A stretch of 64,000 nucleotides of DNA from Tenacibaculum dicentrarchi (GCF_900239345.1 NZ_OESZ01000001.1:124001-188000); one strand, 5' to 3'; shown: positions 17,412-26,797, counted from the first letter of the stretch. A program made the numbers and translations. The notes: generated by a model not told the origin, from the sequence alone.

Positions 17412-20081
17412 TTGAATAAAATTATAATAGCGTTTTTTATATTATTAGCTGGAATAATAAATACAGTAGCGCAAGGAAATAGCATTAGTGGTCATGTATT
17501 AAATAATAATAACGAACCTTTAGTTGGTGTTAATATCTTATTAAAAGAAAAAAATATAGGAGCAGAAACAGGTTTTGATGGAAGTTTTGAAATTAAAACA
17601 TCAAAAGGAAAATTCACCTTAATCGTATCATATATTGGTTTTAAAACCAGAGAAATTTTAGTAAATGCACCTGTAAACCTTTCTAATATCATATTATATG
17701 AAGGAAATGAATTGCTTCAAGAGGTTCTTTTAACCAGCAGAAACAACAAATTTTCTCGTAAAAAAACAGCTTATGTATCTAAATTACCTTTAAAAGATAT
17801 AGAAAATTCTCAAGTATATACTACGGTTACTTCGGAAATGCTAGAATCTCAAGTTGTAACTAATTTAGATGAAGCAATGGCGAATGCTACAGGGGTTTAC
17901 AAACTTTGGGAAGCTACAGGAAGAGGTCCTGGAAATGGAACTTCTTTTTTTTCTACTAGAGGATTTTCTGTACAACCAAGACTTATTGATGGTATTGCTG
18001 GTGTTACTTTTAGCGCCATAGATCCTTCTTATATCGAACGTATTGAGGTTATAAAAGGACCTGCTGCTACGCTGTTTGGTAGTACTGAAACTTCTTTAGG
18101 TGGTTTAATTAATATCGTAACTAAAAAACCTTACCAAGGTACTGGTGGAAGTATTTCGTACACCGCAGGTTCTTTTGGGCTTCATAGAGCATCGGTTGAT
18201 TATAATACAAGTTTAGACGCTTCTAAAAAAGCGTTCTTTAGAGTTAATGCTTCGTTTTTAACGCAGGGTAGTTTTCAGGATGCTGGTTTTAAAGACACTT
18301 ATTTTATAGCGCCTTCGCTTTCTTTAAGAGTAAATAACCGATTAAATATATCGGCAGGGTTAGAGTTTTCTAAAACAAAACAAACCAATCCTTCAATGCT
18401 ATTTTTACGTAGAGGACTGCCTTTAATATCTAAAAACATTAAAGAAATGGGAGTCGATCCTAAAAAATCTTTTACCAATAACGACATTAATTTAACCAAT
18501 CCGACATTTAATACAAGAGCTATTGCTGATTATAAACTATCGGATACTTGGACTTCTCAAACAGTATTTTCGAGTAGTTACGCCCAAACTAAAGGCTATT
18601 ATCAATATCAATTTGATGGTGGTGTTGCAGCACTTTTACAAATAAACCAAGTATATAATCAATTAGAAAATGCGAAAAAAAATGGTTTAATAACAGCGCC
18701 TCAACTTGCTTTTATTAACGCCAACATAAACCCGTTTACTACTCAAATAACAACCGAAGCAGGAAAAATGTTAGCTACTGATTCTTTTGTTAGAACTTAC
18801 AGTAAAAGAGATGCCAACGAAACAAGGTTTAATTTACAGCAAAATTTTACAGGAAATTTCAATATTGGTCAATTGCGTAACAGGCTTGTTTTTGGTGTTG
18901 ATTATGTTTCTAATAATCGAAATAATCGAAATAAAAATGGAAATCCAAATTTAACCAAGCAAAGCCAGTTTCCTCAATTAATTGGAACTTTAAACGCCTT
19001 AGGTTTAAATGCCGTTTCTGATGGAATAACCGCTAGCTTTTTCAGATTTCCATATATTGATGCCTTTTTAAATGGTAATGGAACAATCGCGAATAATTCA
19101 TTTACACCTACCGCAAATTACAGCCCTGATAAAGCTCAGTTAGATGCTGATTTTAAAAAAATACCCGCTTTTAAAAATCAAACAAAACAACAAACACTAG
19201 CAGCCTATGTTTCTGATGTAATAAATATTACACCTGAATTAATTGTTAATGTTGGTTTGCGTTTAGATCATTTTATTCAAGACGGACAGTTATCTAGAAA
19301 AGAAGACGACTATACCAAAACTACCTTATCACCTAATTTTGGAGTGTCGTATCAGGCATTAAAAAATAAATTATCGGTATTTACCAACTATCAGACTGGT
19401 TTTGTAAACGTAAATCCTGTTGTAAATGCTTCGGGAACTGTTGATGTTTTTCAACCACAAAAAGCCAAGCAATTTGAAGGAGGAATAAAAACTAATTTCT
19501 TTAACAATAAATTAAATATAGGTGCTAGTTATTACAATATAACCGTTAAAGATTTTACAACCTCCGATCCAACAATACCTTTATTTCCTAAAACAATTGA
19601 TATTGCAGAGGTGGTAAGTAAAGGATTCGAATTCGAATTAAATGCAAACCCTATTAATGGGCTAAATTTAAGAGGTTCTTACTCTTTTAACGATATGAAA
19701 TATACTAATGTCTATAGCCAAAAAGCAAAAAGAGAGGTTACCGAATTTAAAAACAGAAGACCTGAAGCTGCAGGACCAAAAGGATTGTATAATTTTTGGG
19801 CTGATTATGCTTTTCAAGAAGATAGCTTTGCTAAAAACTTTGGTTTAGGATTTGGTTTTAATGGAGCTTCTGAAAACCTAACAGTAAACAATAAAACATC
19901 AGGAACTTTTACCCTACCTAGCTATACTATTTTAAATGCTTCGGCTTATTATAATCTTAAAAAAATTCGAGTAGGTTTTAAAGTAAACAACCTAACAAAC
20001 AAAACATATTATACTGGTTGGACTACAATTAATGCACAACCTTCAAGAGCCTTTTTAGGAAGTGTTTCTTATAACTTTTAA
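17412..20081 (+). CDS. TonB-dependent siderophore receptor
   Basis: An 889-residue outer-membrane receptor: signal peptide (1-20), CarboxypepD-reg-like N-terminal domain (about 22-100, GHVLNNNNEPLVGVNILL), plug (about 130-235, with GPAATLFGSTETSLGGLINI) and a 22-strand barrel ending in an aromatic residue (GSVSYNF). It would import a ferric chelate using TonB energy. The start codon is TTG at 17412: an in-frame stop lies 12 bases upstream, no ATG is available, and the signal peptide begins exactly here. The downstream small membrane proteins, PepSY protein and flavodoxin support a role in iron limitation. The ligand cannot be told from sequence. Confidence 0.93.
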   Translation: MNKIIIAFFILLAGIINTVAQGNSISGHVLNNNNEPLVGVNILLKEKNIGAETGFDGSFEIKTSKGKFTLIVSYIGFKTREILVNAPVNLSNIILYEGNELLQEVLLTSRNNKFSRKKTAYVSKLPLKDIENSQVYTTVTSEMLESQVVTNLDEAMANATGVYKLWEATGRGPGNGTSFFSTRGFSVQPRLIDGIAGVTFSAIDPSYIERIEVIKGPAATLFGSTETSLGGLINIVTKKPYQGTGGSISYTAGSFGLHRASVDYNTSLDASKKAFFRVNASFLTQGSFQDAGFKDTYFIAPSLSLRVNNRLNISAGLEFSKTKQTNPSMLFLRRGLPLISKNIKEMGVDPKKSFTNNDINLTNPTFNTRAIADYKLSDTWTSQTVFSSSYAQTKGYYQYQFDGGVAALLQINQVYNQLENAKKNGLITAPQLAFINANINPFTTQITTEAGKMLATDSFVRTYSKRDANETRFNLQQNFTGNFNIGQLRNRLVFGVDYVSNNRNNRNKNGNPNLTKQSQFPQLIGTLNALGLNAVSDGITASFFRFPYIDAFLNGNGTIANNSFTPTANYSPDKAQLDADFKKIPAFKNQTKQQTLAAYVSDVINITPELIVNVGLRLDHFIQDGQLSRKEDDYTKTTLSPNFGVSYQALKNKLSVFTNYQTGFVNVNPVVNASGTVDVFQPQKAKQFEGGIKTNFFNNKLNIGASYYNITVKDFTTSDPTIPLFPKTIDIAEVVSKGFEFELNANPINGLNLRGSYSFNDMKYTNVYSQKAKREVTEFKNRRPEAAGPKGLYNFWADYAFQEDSFAKNFGLGFGFNGASENLTVNNKTSGTFTLPSYTILNASAYYNLKKIRVGFKVNNLTNKTYYTGWTTINAQPSRAFLGSVSYNF

Positions 20082-20114
20082 TATAAAGTTCCCCCTACTT
20101 TATATTTTATTGTG

Positions 20115-20183
20115 TTGAATTATTTTGAATTATTTTATCTTTAAATGCAGCACAGTCCATAGTTCTCATGCTTTGGGCTGTGT
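20115..20183 (+). promoter_or_regulatory. Possible secondary promoter and leader hairpin
   Basis: TTG (20115), 18 bp, TATCTTTA (20136-20143) is a near-consensus promoter. It is followed by a 9-bp stem (GCACAGTCC with GGGCTGTGT, 20150-20183) and a short T-rich tail. The element could attenuate read-through from the receptor gene, or it could form the 5' leader of the next genes. Confidence 0.35.
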
Positions 20184-20203
20184 TATTTTAAAAGCAAAAA
20201 AGA

Positions 20204-20533
20204 ATGAATATTATAGCTATATTTTTAAACATTATAGGTTTTATTTTCTTACTAAACACCTCTAAAAAAGCCATTTTAAATAGTAGTTTTTTAGAAAAAT
20301 GGATGCAACAAAATAATTTTATCTCTAAAATAATCGGAAGTATTTTTCTACTAATTTCTTTTTACATATCTATAAAAACAAACGGAACTACGGCGGGTAT
20401 TCTATTTAATTTACTAGCTATAACCTTAGCAGGAAGTTTGCTTATTTTAATAAATCCTTTAAAAAAAATATTTTATACAAGTGTTTTAATTATTTTGATA
20501 ATCATAACTGCTTTAGAATTTTTAATTCAATAA
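20204..20533 (+). CDS. Small membrane protein of iron-uptake locus (DUF3325-like)
   Basis: A 109-residue very hydrophobic protein with three to four predicted membrane helices (about 3-20, 42-58, 65-82 and 88-107). Sequence similarity by eye is weak. Position is the main evidence: siderophore receptor loci often carry a DUF3325 protein, a DUF3649 protein and a PepSY membrane protein together. It ends two bases before the next start, so the two are probably translated together. Its function is unknown and the DUF assignment is an inference. Confidence 0.6.
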   Translation: MNIIAIFLNIIGFIFLLNTSKKAILNSSFLEKWMQQNNFISKIIGSIFLLISFYISIKTNGTTAGILFNLLAITLAGSLLILINPLKKIFYTSVLIILIIITALEFLIQ

Positions 20534-20535
20534 TT

Positions 20536-20838
20536 ATGCCTGCAAATACAAAATATTTAACAACATCTACCTGGCAAAAAGCTATTAAAATTATTTCAGG
20601 AATACTAGGAGGCTATATAATAAGTGCCTTACTACATTTGGCTTTAACACTGTTTTTACCGTATCAAAAAGAACTATTAATTACCTCGATATATACCTTA
20701 TTTATTATATGGGTAACCCTAATTATTGTTCCTTTTTTATTTAAAAATGCCTGGAAAGTATTTTTACTTTATAGCTTAGTAATACTCGTATTATTTAGCA
20801 TTGTTTACTACGGAAAAATACACTACCCTCTTGTTTAA
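20536..20838 (+). CDS. Small membrane protein of iron-uptake locus (DUF3649-like)
   Basis: A 100-residue protein with a short polar N-terminus and three membrane helices (about 15-37, 45-66 and 72-90). The segment RIISGILGGYIISALLHLALT-like (here IKIISGILGGYIIS) and a following TLFIIWVTLII helix fit the DUF3649 pattern found with ferric siderophore receptors and PepSY proteins. It lies 11 bases upstream of the PepSY gene. The role is unknown; a part in reductive iron release or receptor energisation is inference only. Confidence 0.65.
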   Translation: MPANTKYLTTSTWQKAIKIISGILGGYIISALLHLALTLFLPYQKELLITSIYTLFIIWVTLIIVPFLFKNAWKVFLLYSLVILVLFSIVYYGKIHYPLV

Positions 20839-20849
20839 AAAACCACACT

Positions 20850-22910
20850 ATGAGTAAACGAAATTACAATGTTTTTTTTAACACCCATACCGTAAGTGGT
20901 ATTGTTATTAGTGTTGCCTTGTATGTTATTTTTTTTGCAGGCGCTTTTTCTTTTTTTAAAGAAGAAATAATTAACTGGGAAAAAGGAACTTTTGTAAAGC
21001 AAACATCTAAAGAAAATGTTAATTATGACGGCATTTTAAACGCCTTAAAAAACGAATATCAATTAGAAGGTAGGGATATTCTTTTCAGGCTTCAAAAAAA
21101 AGGTGAAGAAACGTTTATATCTCTTAGCCCTTCTAAAGATTCACTCGCTTCTAAAAAAGCTAAAACAGCTGCTTATTTTTCGTTAAACACCAATACCTAC
21201 GAGCGAAAATCATATACTGAATTTTATTCGTTAGGCGAATTTATTTACCGACTTCATTTTTTTTCGCAATTACCCTATATCGGCATTTATTTAGCAGGGC
21301 TTGTTTCGGTATTTTTTCTGTTTGCCATTGTTACAGGAATTATTGTTCATTGGAAAAAAATAGTCTCAAATTTTTACACATTTAATCCCAAGCTAATTTT
21401 AAAACGAGTTTGGGCTGATGCACATACTGCTTTAGGCGTTATTGGTTTGCCTTTTCAATTGATATACGCACTAACAGGTGCTTACTTCGGATTAAGTATT
21501 TTAGTCCTACTACCTGCTAATTTTTTATACAATAATAATCAAGATAAACTACTAGAAGATTTAAGACCACAATTAAAAACCTATCCTTGGGTTGCTAAAA
21601 CTACCCAACAAATACCAAGTGCAAATGATTTTGTGGTAAAAAATGCCCAAAGATGGAAAAATACTAAGATAAAACGATTTACCATTAAAAATTATGGCGG
21701 TACAAATATGAAGTATCAATTGATGGTAAATCAATCAGAAAAAATACATTTTTTAGCACAAGGTCGAATTACTATAGATGCTTTTACCAATAAAATAGAA
21801 GACATAAAAGCACCTGAAAAAGAAGTCTATCTTGAAAACATTCAGGTATCTATCGGAAAACTACACTTTGGGCATTACGGTGGTATTGGCTTAAAAATCA
21901 TTTATTTTATCCTGGCTTTAATTACTTGTTTTGTTATTATTACAGGCGTACTTATTTGGCTCGAAGCAAGAAATAAAAAAAGCATTCCTTTATCAAAAAG
22001 ACTATACACCAACAAAGTAGGACATATATATATGGCTATCTGTTTGTCGCTTTTTCCTGTAATAGCCCTATCCTTTATTTTTGTAAAATTACTTCCACAA
22101 GCGTATAATAATGACAGGAAATCGCTGATTTATTATTTCTTTTTTATCAGTTGGCTTATTGCAATTATTATTTTACGATATGTTCGAAATAATTATAAAA
22201 CAAACAAATACACCCTATGGACAGGCGGTATTTTAGGATTATTAATCCCTTTAATAAACGGATTTGTAACCAACAATTGGATTTGGAAAACCTACAAAGC
22301 CCAACAATACGATATACTAACTATTGATTTACTTTGGATATTTTTAGCAATAACCGCTATTATTTTTGCCGTAAAATTAAAGCCAGCTGTTCAAGAAAAA
22401 AGTTCACTGGCTAAAAACCCCATTAATTACAACGAAATTAAAGCCTTAAAAAAGCAAAATATTATAAAAGAGCAAGCTCTTGTAGCCCATCAAAACAACA
22501 ATCAACTACCTATGAAAACAAAAATTATTAGCCTTTGGATGCTTATTATCTTCGGATATATTTTTCATCATATTTACGGATTAGCAACCGTATTTTTTAA
22601 TCAAACCGTGTTTATTGAAGGGTCAACAGGTGAAACCCCATTTTGGGCGCATCAATGGCGTATTTTAATGGAAGGAACAGTCTTTTTATTCGCTTTATTA
22701 ACCATTCAATTATCAAAAAAATGGTTTAAAATAACCTCGTTAATTTGGGGGGTAATTGTTGCAATTTTTAACTGTTATCATGTTATTGAAGAAGCAATAG
22801 GACACCCTGATGAACTTTCAAAAATATGGATATTATTACTTACCGCTATTGCTAGTATTCTTTTAGTTATTAACCTAAATCAATGGAGAAAACAAGCTGT
22901 TAATATCTAA
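20850..22910 (+). CDS. PepSY-associated transmembrane protein (iron-regulated, PiuB/FsrB-like)
   Basis: A 686-residue inner-membrane protein. The N-terminal 380 residues have the PepSY-TM plan: a helix at about 15-36, a periplasmic PepSY domain, helices near 145-165 and 195-225, a second periplasmic part and a helix near 350-370. Conserved His residues in NTHTVSG, RLHFFSQ, DAHTALG and LHFGHYGG are candidate heme or metal ligands. A C-terminal extension adds about eight more helices. Relatives are thought to reduce ferric siderophores or heme at the inner membrane. Its place after a siderophore receptor and before a flavodoxin fits such a role, which remains inference. Confidence 0.85.
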   Translation: MSKRNYNVFFNTHTVSGIVISVALYVIFFAGAFSFFKEEIINWEKGTFVKQTSKENVNYDGILNALKNEYQLEGRDILFRLQKKGEETFISLSPSKDSLASKKAKTAAYFSLNTNTYERKSYTEFYSLGEFIYRLHFFSQLPYIGIYLAGLVSVFFLFAIVTGIIVHWKKIVSNFYTFNPKLILKRVWADAHTALGVIGLPFQLIYALTGAYFGLSILVLLPANFLYNNNQDKLLEDLRPQLKTYPWVAKTTQQIPSANDFVVKNAQRWKNTKIKRFTIKNYGGTNMKYQLMVNQSEKIHFLAQGRITIDAFTNKIEDIKAPEKEVYLENIQVSIGKLHFGHYGGIGLKIIYFILALITCFVIITGVLIWLEARNKKSIPLSKRLYTNKVGHIYMAICLSLFPVIALSFIFVKLLPQAYNNDRKSLIYYFFFISWLIAIIILRYVRNNYKTNKYTLWTGGILGLLIPLINGFVTNNWIWKTYKAQQYDILTIDLLWIFLAITAIIFAVKLKPAVQEKSSLAKNPINYNEIKALKKQNIIKEQALVAHQNNNQLPMKTKIISLWMLIIFGYIFHHIYGLATVFFNQTVFIEGSTGETPFWAHQWRILMEGTVFLFALLTIQLSKKWFKITSLIWGVIVAIFNCYHVIEEAIGHPDELSKIWILLLTAIASILLVINLNQWRKQAVNI

Positions 22911-22985
22911 AAAAGCAAAATATTTTTGACCAAAGAAGAAAATAATCATAAAAAATATACATTAGTAACCTTAAAAAAATAAGCA

Positions 22986-23501
22986 ATGAAAAAAGTAGGT
23001 TTAATTTACGGTTCAGACACAGGAATGACCGAAGAAGTTACCCATACAATTGTTGATCAATGGACACTTTCAGAACTAGAAGTTATAGAAGTTAGTAATG
23101 TAAGCCCTGCCGATTTTGAGCGGTTTGATTTTATCATTTTAGGACTTTCTACCTGGTATGATGGCGATTTACAAAGTGATTGGGAAGATTATTTTGACGA
23201 GTTTAAAACCATTAATTTCACCCATAAAACCATTGCTCTTTTTGGTTTAGGCGATCAATACGGGTATGGTGAATATTTTATAGATGGCGTAGGAATGCTT
23301 GCTGAAGTAGTTTTAAAAAATGGTGGAAAAATAATTGGAAAATGGCCCACTAAAGACTACGATTTTTCAGAATCAAAAGCCTTAATATCCCCTGGAGACT
23401 TATTTTATGGTTTAGCTCTCGATGAAGATAATGAAGCTGATTTAACACAAAATCGTGTGCATCAATGGATACATCAGCTTCAAAAAGAGCTTTTAGGTTA
23501 A
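22986..23501 (+). CDS. fldA: Flavodoxin
   Basis: A 171-residue long-chain flavodoxin. The FMN phosphate loop is GSDTGMTEEV (residues 9-18), the 50s-loop segment is STWYDGDLQSDW with a Trp and Tyr-rich flank for isoalloxazine stacking, and GLGDQYGYGEYF forms the 90s loop. It carries single electrons in place of ferredoxin when iron is short. Its position directly after the siderophore uptake genes, 75 bases downstream on the same strand, supports induction under iron limitation. It converges on the FNT gene with only eight bases between stops and no clear terminator. Confidence 0.93.
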   Translation: MKKVGLIYGSDTGMTEEVTHTIVDQWTLSELEVIEVSNVSPADFERFDFIILGLSTWYDGDLQSDWEDYFDEFKTINFTHKTIALFGLGDQYGYGEYFIDGVGMLAEVVLKNGGKIIGKWPTKDYDFSESKALISPGDLFYGLALDEDNEADLTQNRVHQWIHQLQKELLG

Positions 23502-23509
23502 CGATTAAT

Positions 23510-24322
23510 TTAGGCTGTTTTTTTGTTGTTTAAAAATATCAAATGATACATTAATCCAATAAAAACACTTCCTCCAATTATGTTTCCTAAAATAACAGGA
23601 ATCAGGTTTTTTATCATCCCTGAAATACTTAAAAACGACGTAGTAATTTGAATATCGCTAAAAGTTTTAATCAGTAAACCTAGCGGAATAATAAATAAAT
23701 TAGCAATACTGTGTTCAAAACCTGCGGCTACAAATAAGGTTATCGGAAAGACTATTGCCAATATTTTATCGGTAATTGTTTTTCCGCCCATTGCCATCCA
23801 AACTCCTAAACAGACTAAAATATTACATAATATTCCTCTAAAAAATGCAGTCATAAAAGGCAAATTACATTTTGCATCTGCCATTTTTAAATAAGTTTCG
23901 GCTATTGCTCCGTTATTCATATCAAGGTGTCCTGAAAAATAAACCATAACCGCTAAACTTATAGCACCAATCATATTGCTAAAAAAAATAATGCCCCAAT
24001 TACGCATCATTTGTTTAGTAGAAACCTTTTTTTCTGCCCAAGCAATTGCAATTAAATTATTTCCTGTAAATAATTCAGCACCTGCAATTATCACCAAAAT
24101 TAATCCTAAAGAAAATACAAAGCCTCCCAAAATTTGCTTGGTAGCAAAGCTATAGGTTTGGTCAGCTTTTACAACAGTGTAAAATAAAGCTCCTAAACCA
24201 ATAAAAGAACCTGCTAATATTCCTAATAACAAACTGGTTAAAAATGATTTTTCAACTTTTTTAACGCTTGAGTTTAATGTTTGATTTACAATTTCTTCGG
24301 GACTAAATACTTTTGTTGACAT
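23510..24322 (-). CDS. Formate/nitrite transporter (FNT) family channel
   Basis: A 270-residue inner-membrane protein with six main hydrophobic helices and the FNT fold: FLTSLLLGILAGSFIGLGALF at the N-terminus, GAELFTGNNLI (the conserved loop of helix 2) and FLRGILCNILVCLGVWMA-like (here FFRGILCNILVCLGVWMA) for the central filter region, then FEHSIANLF with the conserved pore His. Members pass formate, nitrite or hydrosulfide. It is the last gene of the reductase-hydroxylase-ferredoxin run, 14 bases after the ferredoxin gene. The substrate is not determinable here. Confidence 0.9.
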   Translation of the reverse strand: MSTKVFSPEEIVNQTLNSSVKKVEKSFLTSLLLGILAGSFIGLGALFYTVVKADQTYSFATKQILGGFVFSLGLILVIIAGAELFTGNNLIAIAWAEKKVSTKQMMRNWGIIFFSNMIGAISLAVMVYFSGHLDMNNGAIAETYLKMADAKCNLPFMTAFFRGILCNILVCLGVWMAMGGKTITDKILAIVFPITLFVAAGFEHSIANLFIIPLGLLIKTFSDIQITTSFLSISGMIKNLIPVILGNIIGGSVFIGLMYHLIFLNNKKTA

Positions 24323-24336
24323 CTAAATTTTATTTT

Positions 24337-24672
24337 TTAACTCTCAGGAGCTAATTCGATTTCTAAACCATCCATTTCAGGTTTTATTTGTAACTGACAC
24401 CCTAAACGGCTGTTATCTTCTACATAAAAAGCTTCGGCTAACATAGCATCTTCATCATCGCCCATTTCAGGCAATTCATGTGCTGATTTTACATAGCACT
24501 GGCAAGAAGCACACATTGCCATTCCGCCACAAATTCCAATAGTTCCCTCAGGAGCTAGCTCGTATGAACGTACAAGCTCCATTAAATTCATTGCCATATC
24601 GGTTGGTGCAACAACTTCGTGTAATACTCCTTCTCGGTCTGTTATATTTATCGTTATATCTTGTACTTCCAT
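24337..24672 (-). CDS. [2Fe-2S] ferredoxin, adrenodoxin/plant-type
   Basis: A 111-residue soluble electron carrier. Cluster ligands are seen as C-x5-C-x2-C in GICGGMAMCASCQC plus a distal Cys in SRLGCQL. An acidic stretch near residues 73-85 (MGDDEDAMLAEAF) would be the partner-binding face. It is followed downstream by the FNT gene and preceded by the membrane hydroxylase, with one base between hydroxylase stop and ferredoxin start region. The most economical reading is that it carries electrons from the reductase gene upstream to that hydroxylase. Confidence 0.92.
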   Translation of the reverse strand: MEVQDITINITDREGVLHEVVAPTDMAMNLMELVRSYELAPEGTIGICGGMAMCASCQCYVKSAHELPEMGDDEDAMLAEAFYVEDNSRLGCQLQIKPEMDGLEIELAPES

Positions 24673-24673
24673 T

Positions 24674-25570
24674 TTATAAATTCATTTTTTTACGTAACGT
24701 TTTCGCTCGATGATCTTCACCATCGTGTGACCAACCAGGTGAATTAAATATATAATTTAATTTGTCTGAAAACTTATTGGCGCGTTTAACATCTTTCCAA
24801 ATAGCAACATATTCGTGTGTTGCTACTGTTATCGGATTTTTAGTTTCAATATTTACTGTTAACCCATAAACAGGTTTTTCAACAGCTTTTAATTCTTTTG
24901 AAAAAGTACCAAAAAGTCGATCCCAAATAATTAAAATACCTGCATGATTACAATCTAAATATCGAATATTAGAGGCATGATGCACTCTGTGATGTGAGGG
25001 TGTGTTAAATATAAATTCGATTGGTTTAGGTAGTTTATCAATCAATTCTGTATGTACAAAAAATTGATATATCAAACTAATTCCCATCACGGTAAACATC
25101 ATTAATGGATCAAAACCCAATAACGGTATCCACAACCAAAAAAAGAATTTATGAATTCGCTCACCTACACCTTGGCGCAATGCTGTTCCTAAATTCATAT
25201 ATATTGATGAATGATGCGGTACATGTCCTGCCCAAAATAACCGCACTTCATGGTTTAAGCGATGAAACCAATAGTACGAAATATCATCGGCAAACAGCAA
25301 TAAAATCCAAGCCCACCATTGACGTTGAACAACATCTTTAAATGGGCTGATTTCATATATATATACAAATACAATAAAAGCTAAAACCTTTGGAATAAAT
25401 TCTATAATAGCCGAAAAAACCATCATTAATAGCGATATTCCAGTATCTTTTAGCTGGTATTTTTCTTTTGCGAATTGATATTCAACAAACATGCTTATAA
25501 AAAATATAGGCAGGGCAAAATACAAGAGTTTATCTTCTGATAATTGCGCTATATATTCTATAAAAATCAT
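24674..25570 (-). CDS. Sterol desaturase/fatty acid hydroxylase family membrane protein
   Basis: A 298-residue integral membrane di-iron enzyme with about five helices. The histidine boxes are H103-x3-H107 (HRLNH), H116-x2-HH120 (HVPHH) and HH194-x2-HH198 (HHRVHH), with extra His at 173 and 209. These are the metal ligands of the family, which uses O2 and two electrons to hydroxylate or desaturate lipids. The flanking genes encode a ferredoxin and a ferredoxin reductase, so its electron supply seems to be encoded with it. The substrate is unknown; a membrane lipid acyl or long-chain base is plausible. Confidence 0.9.
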   Translation of the reverse strand: MIFIEYIAQLSEDKLLYFALPIFFISMFVEYQFAKEKYQLKDTGISLLMMVFSAIIEFIPKVLAFIVFVYIYEISPFKDVVQRQWWAWILLLFADDISYYWFHRLNHEVRLFWAGHVPHHSSIYMNLGTALRQGVGERIHKFFFWLWIPLLGFDPLMMFTVMGISLIYQFFVHTELIDKLPKPIEFIFNTPSHHRVHHASNIRYLDCNHAGILIIWDRLFGTFSKELKAVEKPVYGLTVNIETKNPITVATHEYVAIWKDVKRANKFSDKLNYIFNSPGWSHDGEDHRAKTLRKKMNL

Positions 25571-25583
25571 GTTTAAAAAATGT

Positions 25584-26639
25584 TTATTCTATTTTTTTAA
25601 TCACCGCCTTTGGAGCTTCTTTTCGAGTTCCATCAAAACCGTCAACACCGCCTACTGTGGTGTATTTCATTACGTATTTTTTATCAGGATAAATGATTTT
25701 AAAAGCACTTTGACACATTAAAGTTGCTTCGTGAAAACCACATAAAATCAATTTTAATTTCCCAGGATAGGTATTTACATCGCCAATGGCATAAATTCCT
25801 GGAATATTTGTTTGATAATCTAAGGCATTATTTACTTTGATAGCATTTTTTTCAATTTCTAAGCCCCAATTTCCAATAGGTCCTAATTTAGGTGATAAAC
25901 CAAAAAGAGGTATAAAATGATCACAGTTTAACGTGTATTCTTCTTTATCTTTTTCAGAAATTACAACACCTTCCACATGATTTTGCCCAACAATTCCTTT
26001 AATTTCTGCAGGTGTTATTAAGTTAATTTTTCCTGCATTTTTCAATTCTTGTACTTTTTCTACGGAATCTAAAGCGCCACGAAATTCATTTCTTCGGTGT
26101 ACTAAAGTAACCGATTTTGCAACATCAGTTAAAAAAATTGACCAATCTAAAGCAGAGTCTCCTCCACCAGCAATTACCACGTTTTTATTGCGATATAATT
26201 CTGGCTCTTTAATCATGTATTCCACACCTTTATCTTCAAAATCGGCGATGTTTGGAATGGGTGGTTTTCGTGGTTCAAAACTTCCTAAACCTCCTGCAAT
26301 TGCTACTACAGGTGCTTGGTGTTTTGTTCCTTTATTGGTGGTTACCACAAAACTTCCGTCTTCTTGTTTTTCGATAGTTTCAGCACGTTCTCCTAAGGTA
26401 AATCCTGGTTCAAATTGCTTAATTTGTTCCATTAATTTATGAGTTAAATCGCCCGCTAAAATTTCTGGATATGCAGGAATATCATAAATCGGTTTCTTTG
26501 GATAAATTTCCGAGCACTGCCCACCTTGTTGTGGCAATGCGTCAATTAAATGACAGCGTAATTTTAACAGTCCTGCTTCAAAAACAGTAAATAATCCTGT
26601 TGGACCTGCTCCTATTATTAAGATATCTGTTGTAATCAT
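25584..26639 (-). CDS. Ferredoxin--NADP+ reductase, thioredoxin reductase-like type
   Basis: A 351-residue FAD enzyme: the FAD dinucleotide-binding loop is IIGAGPTGLFTVFEAG (residues 7-22) and the NADPH loop is VIAGGGDSALDWSIFL (about 155-170), followed by HRRNEFRG, whose Arg residues bind the 2'-phosphate of NADPH. The redox-active CxxC of thioredoxin reductase is absent, as expected for this FNR class. IYAIGDVNTYPGKLKLI is the C-terminal FAD segment. It lies first in the run FNR, hydroxylase, ferredoxin, FNT on the minus strand, 13 bases before the hydroxylase. An 11-bp hairpin lies 14 bases before its ATG. Confidence 0.92.
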   Translation of the reverse strand: MITTDILIIGAGPTGLFTVFEAGLLKLRCHLIDALPQQGGQCSEIYPKKPIYDIPAYPEILAGDLTHKLMEQIKQFEPGFTLGERAETIEKQEDGSFVVTTNKGTKHQAPVVAIAGGLGSFEPRKPPIPNIADFEDKGVEYMIKEPELYRNKNVVIAGGGDSALDWSIFLTDVAKSVTLVHRRNEFRGALDSVEKVQELKNAGKINLITPAEIKGIVGQNHVEGVVISEKDKEEYTLNCDHFIPLFGLSPKLGPIGNWGLEIEKNAIKVNNALDYQTNIPGIYAIGDVNTYPGKLKLILCGFHEATLMCQSAFKIIYPDKKYVMKYTTVGGVDGFDGTRKEAPKAVIKKIE

Positions 26640-26653
26640 TTGTTGTTGTTTTA

Positions 26654-26683
26654 AATCTCACAGACTTTAAATTCTGTGAGATT
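26654..26683 (-). promoter_or_regulatory. Hairpin in the leader of the ferredoxin reductase gene
   Basis: A perfect 11-bp inverted repeat (AATCTCACAGA, 8-base loop) lies 14 bases upstream of the reductase ATG. On the minus strand its T-run is weak. On the plus strand a strong T-run follows, but no plus-strand gene precedes it. It may stop nfu transcription or shape the leader. Confidence 0.5.
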
Positions 26684-26703
26684 TTATTTTTTGGTAACTA
26701 TTG

Positions 26704-26797
26704 AATGCGTTAGTGATTGAGCGGTTTGTTTGAGCTCTTTTTTAAATTTTTTCTATTTAAAAAAAGCGAGTAGCGAAAGCACGCCCGAACGCCCAAA
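26704..26797 (+). repeat. Dispersed structured repeat family A, divergent copy 1
   Basis: Shares the core TTTGTTTGAGCTCTTTTTT, an A/T spacer, then AAAAAAAGCGAGT and GCGAAAGC with the copies at 32954, 50879 and 57854. The outer parts differ: ATGCGTTAGTGATTGAGCGG at the start and CACGCCCGAACGCCC at the end. It lies between nfu and the reductase gene. Confidence 0.7.
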
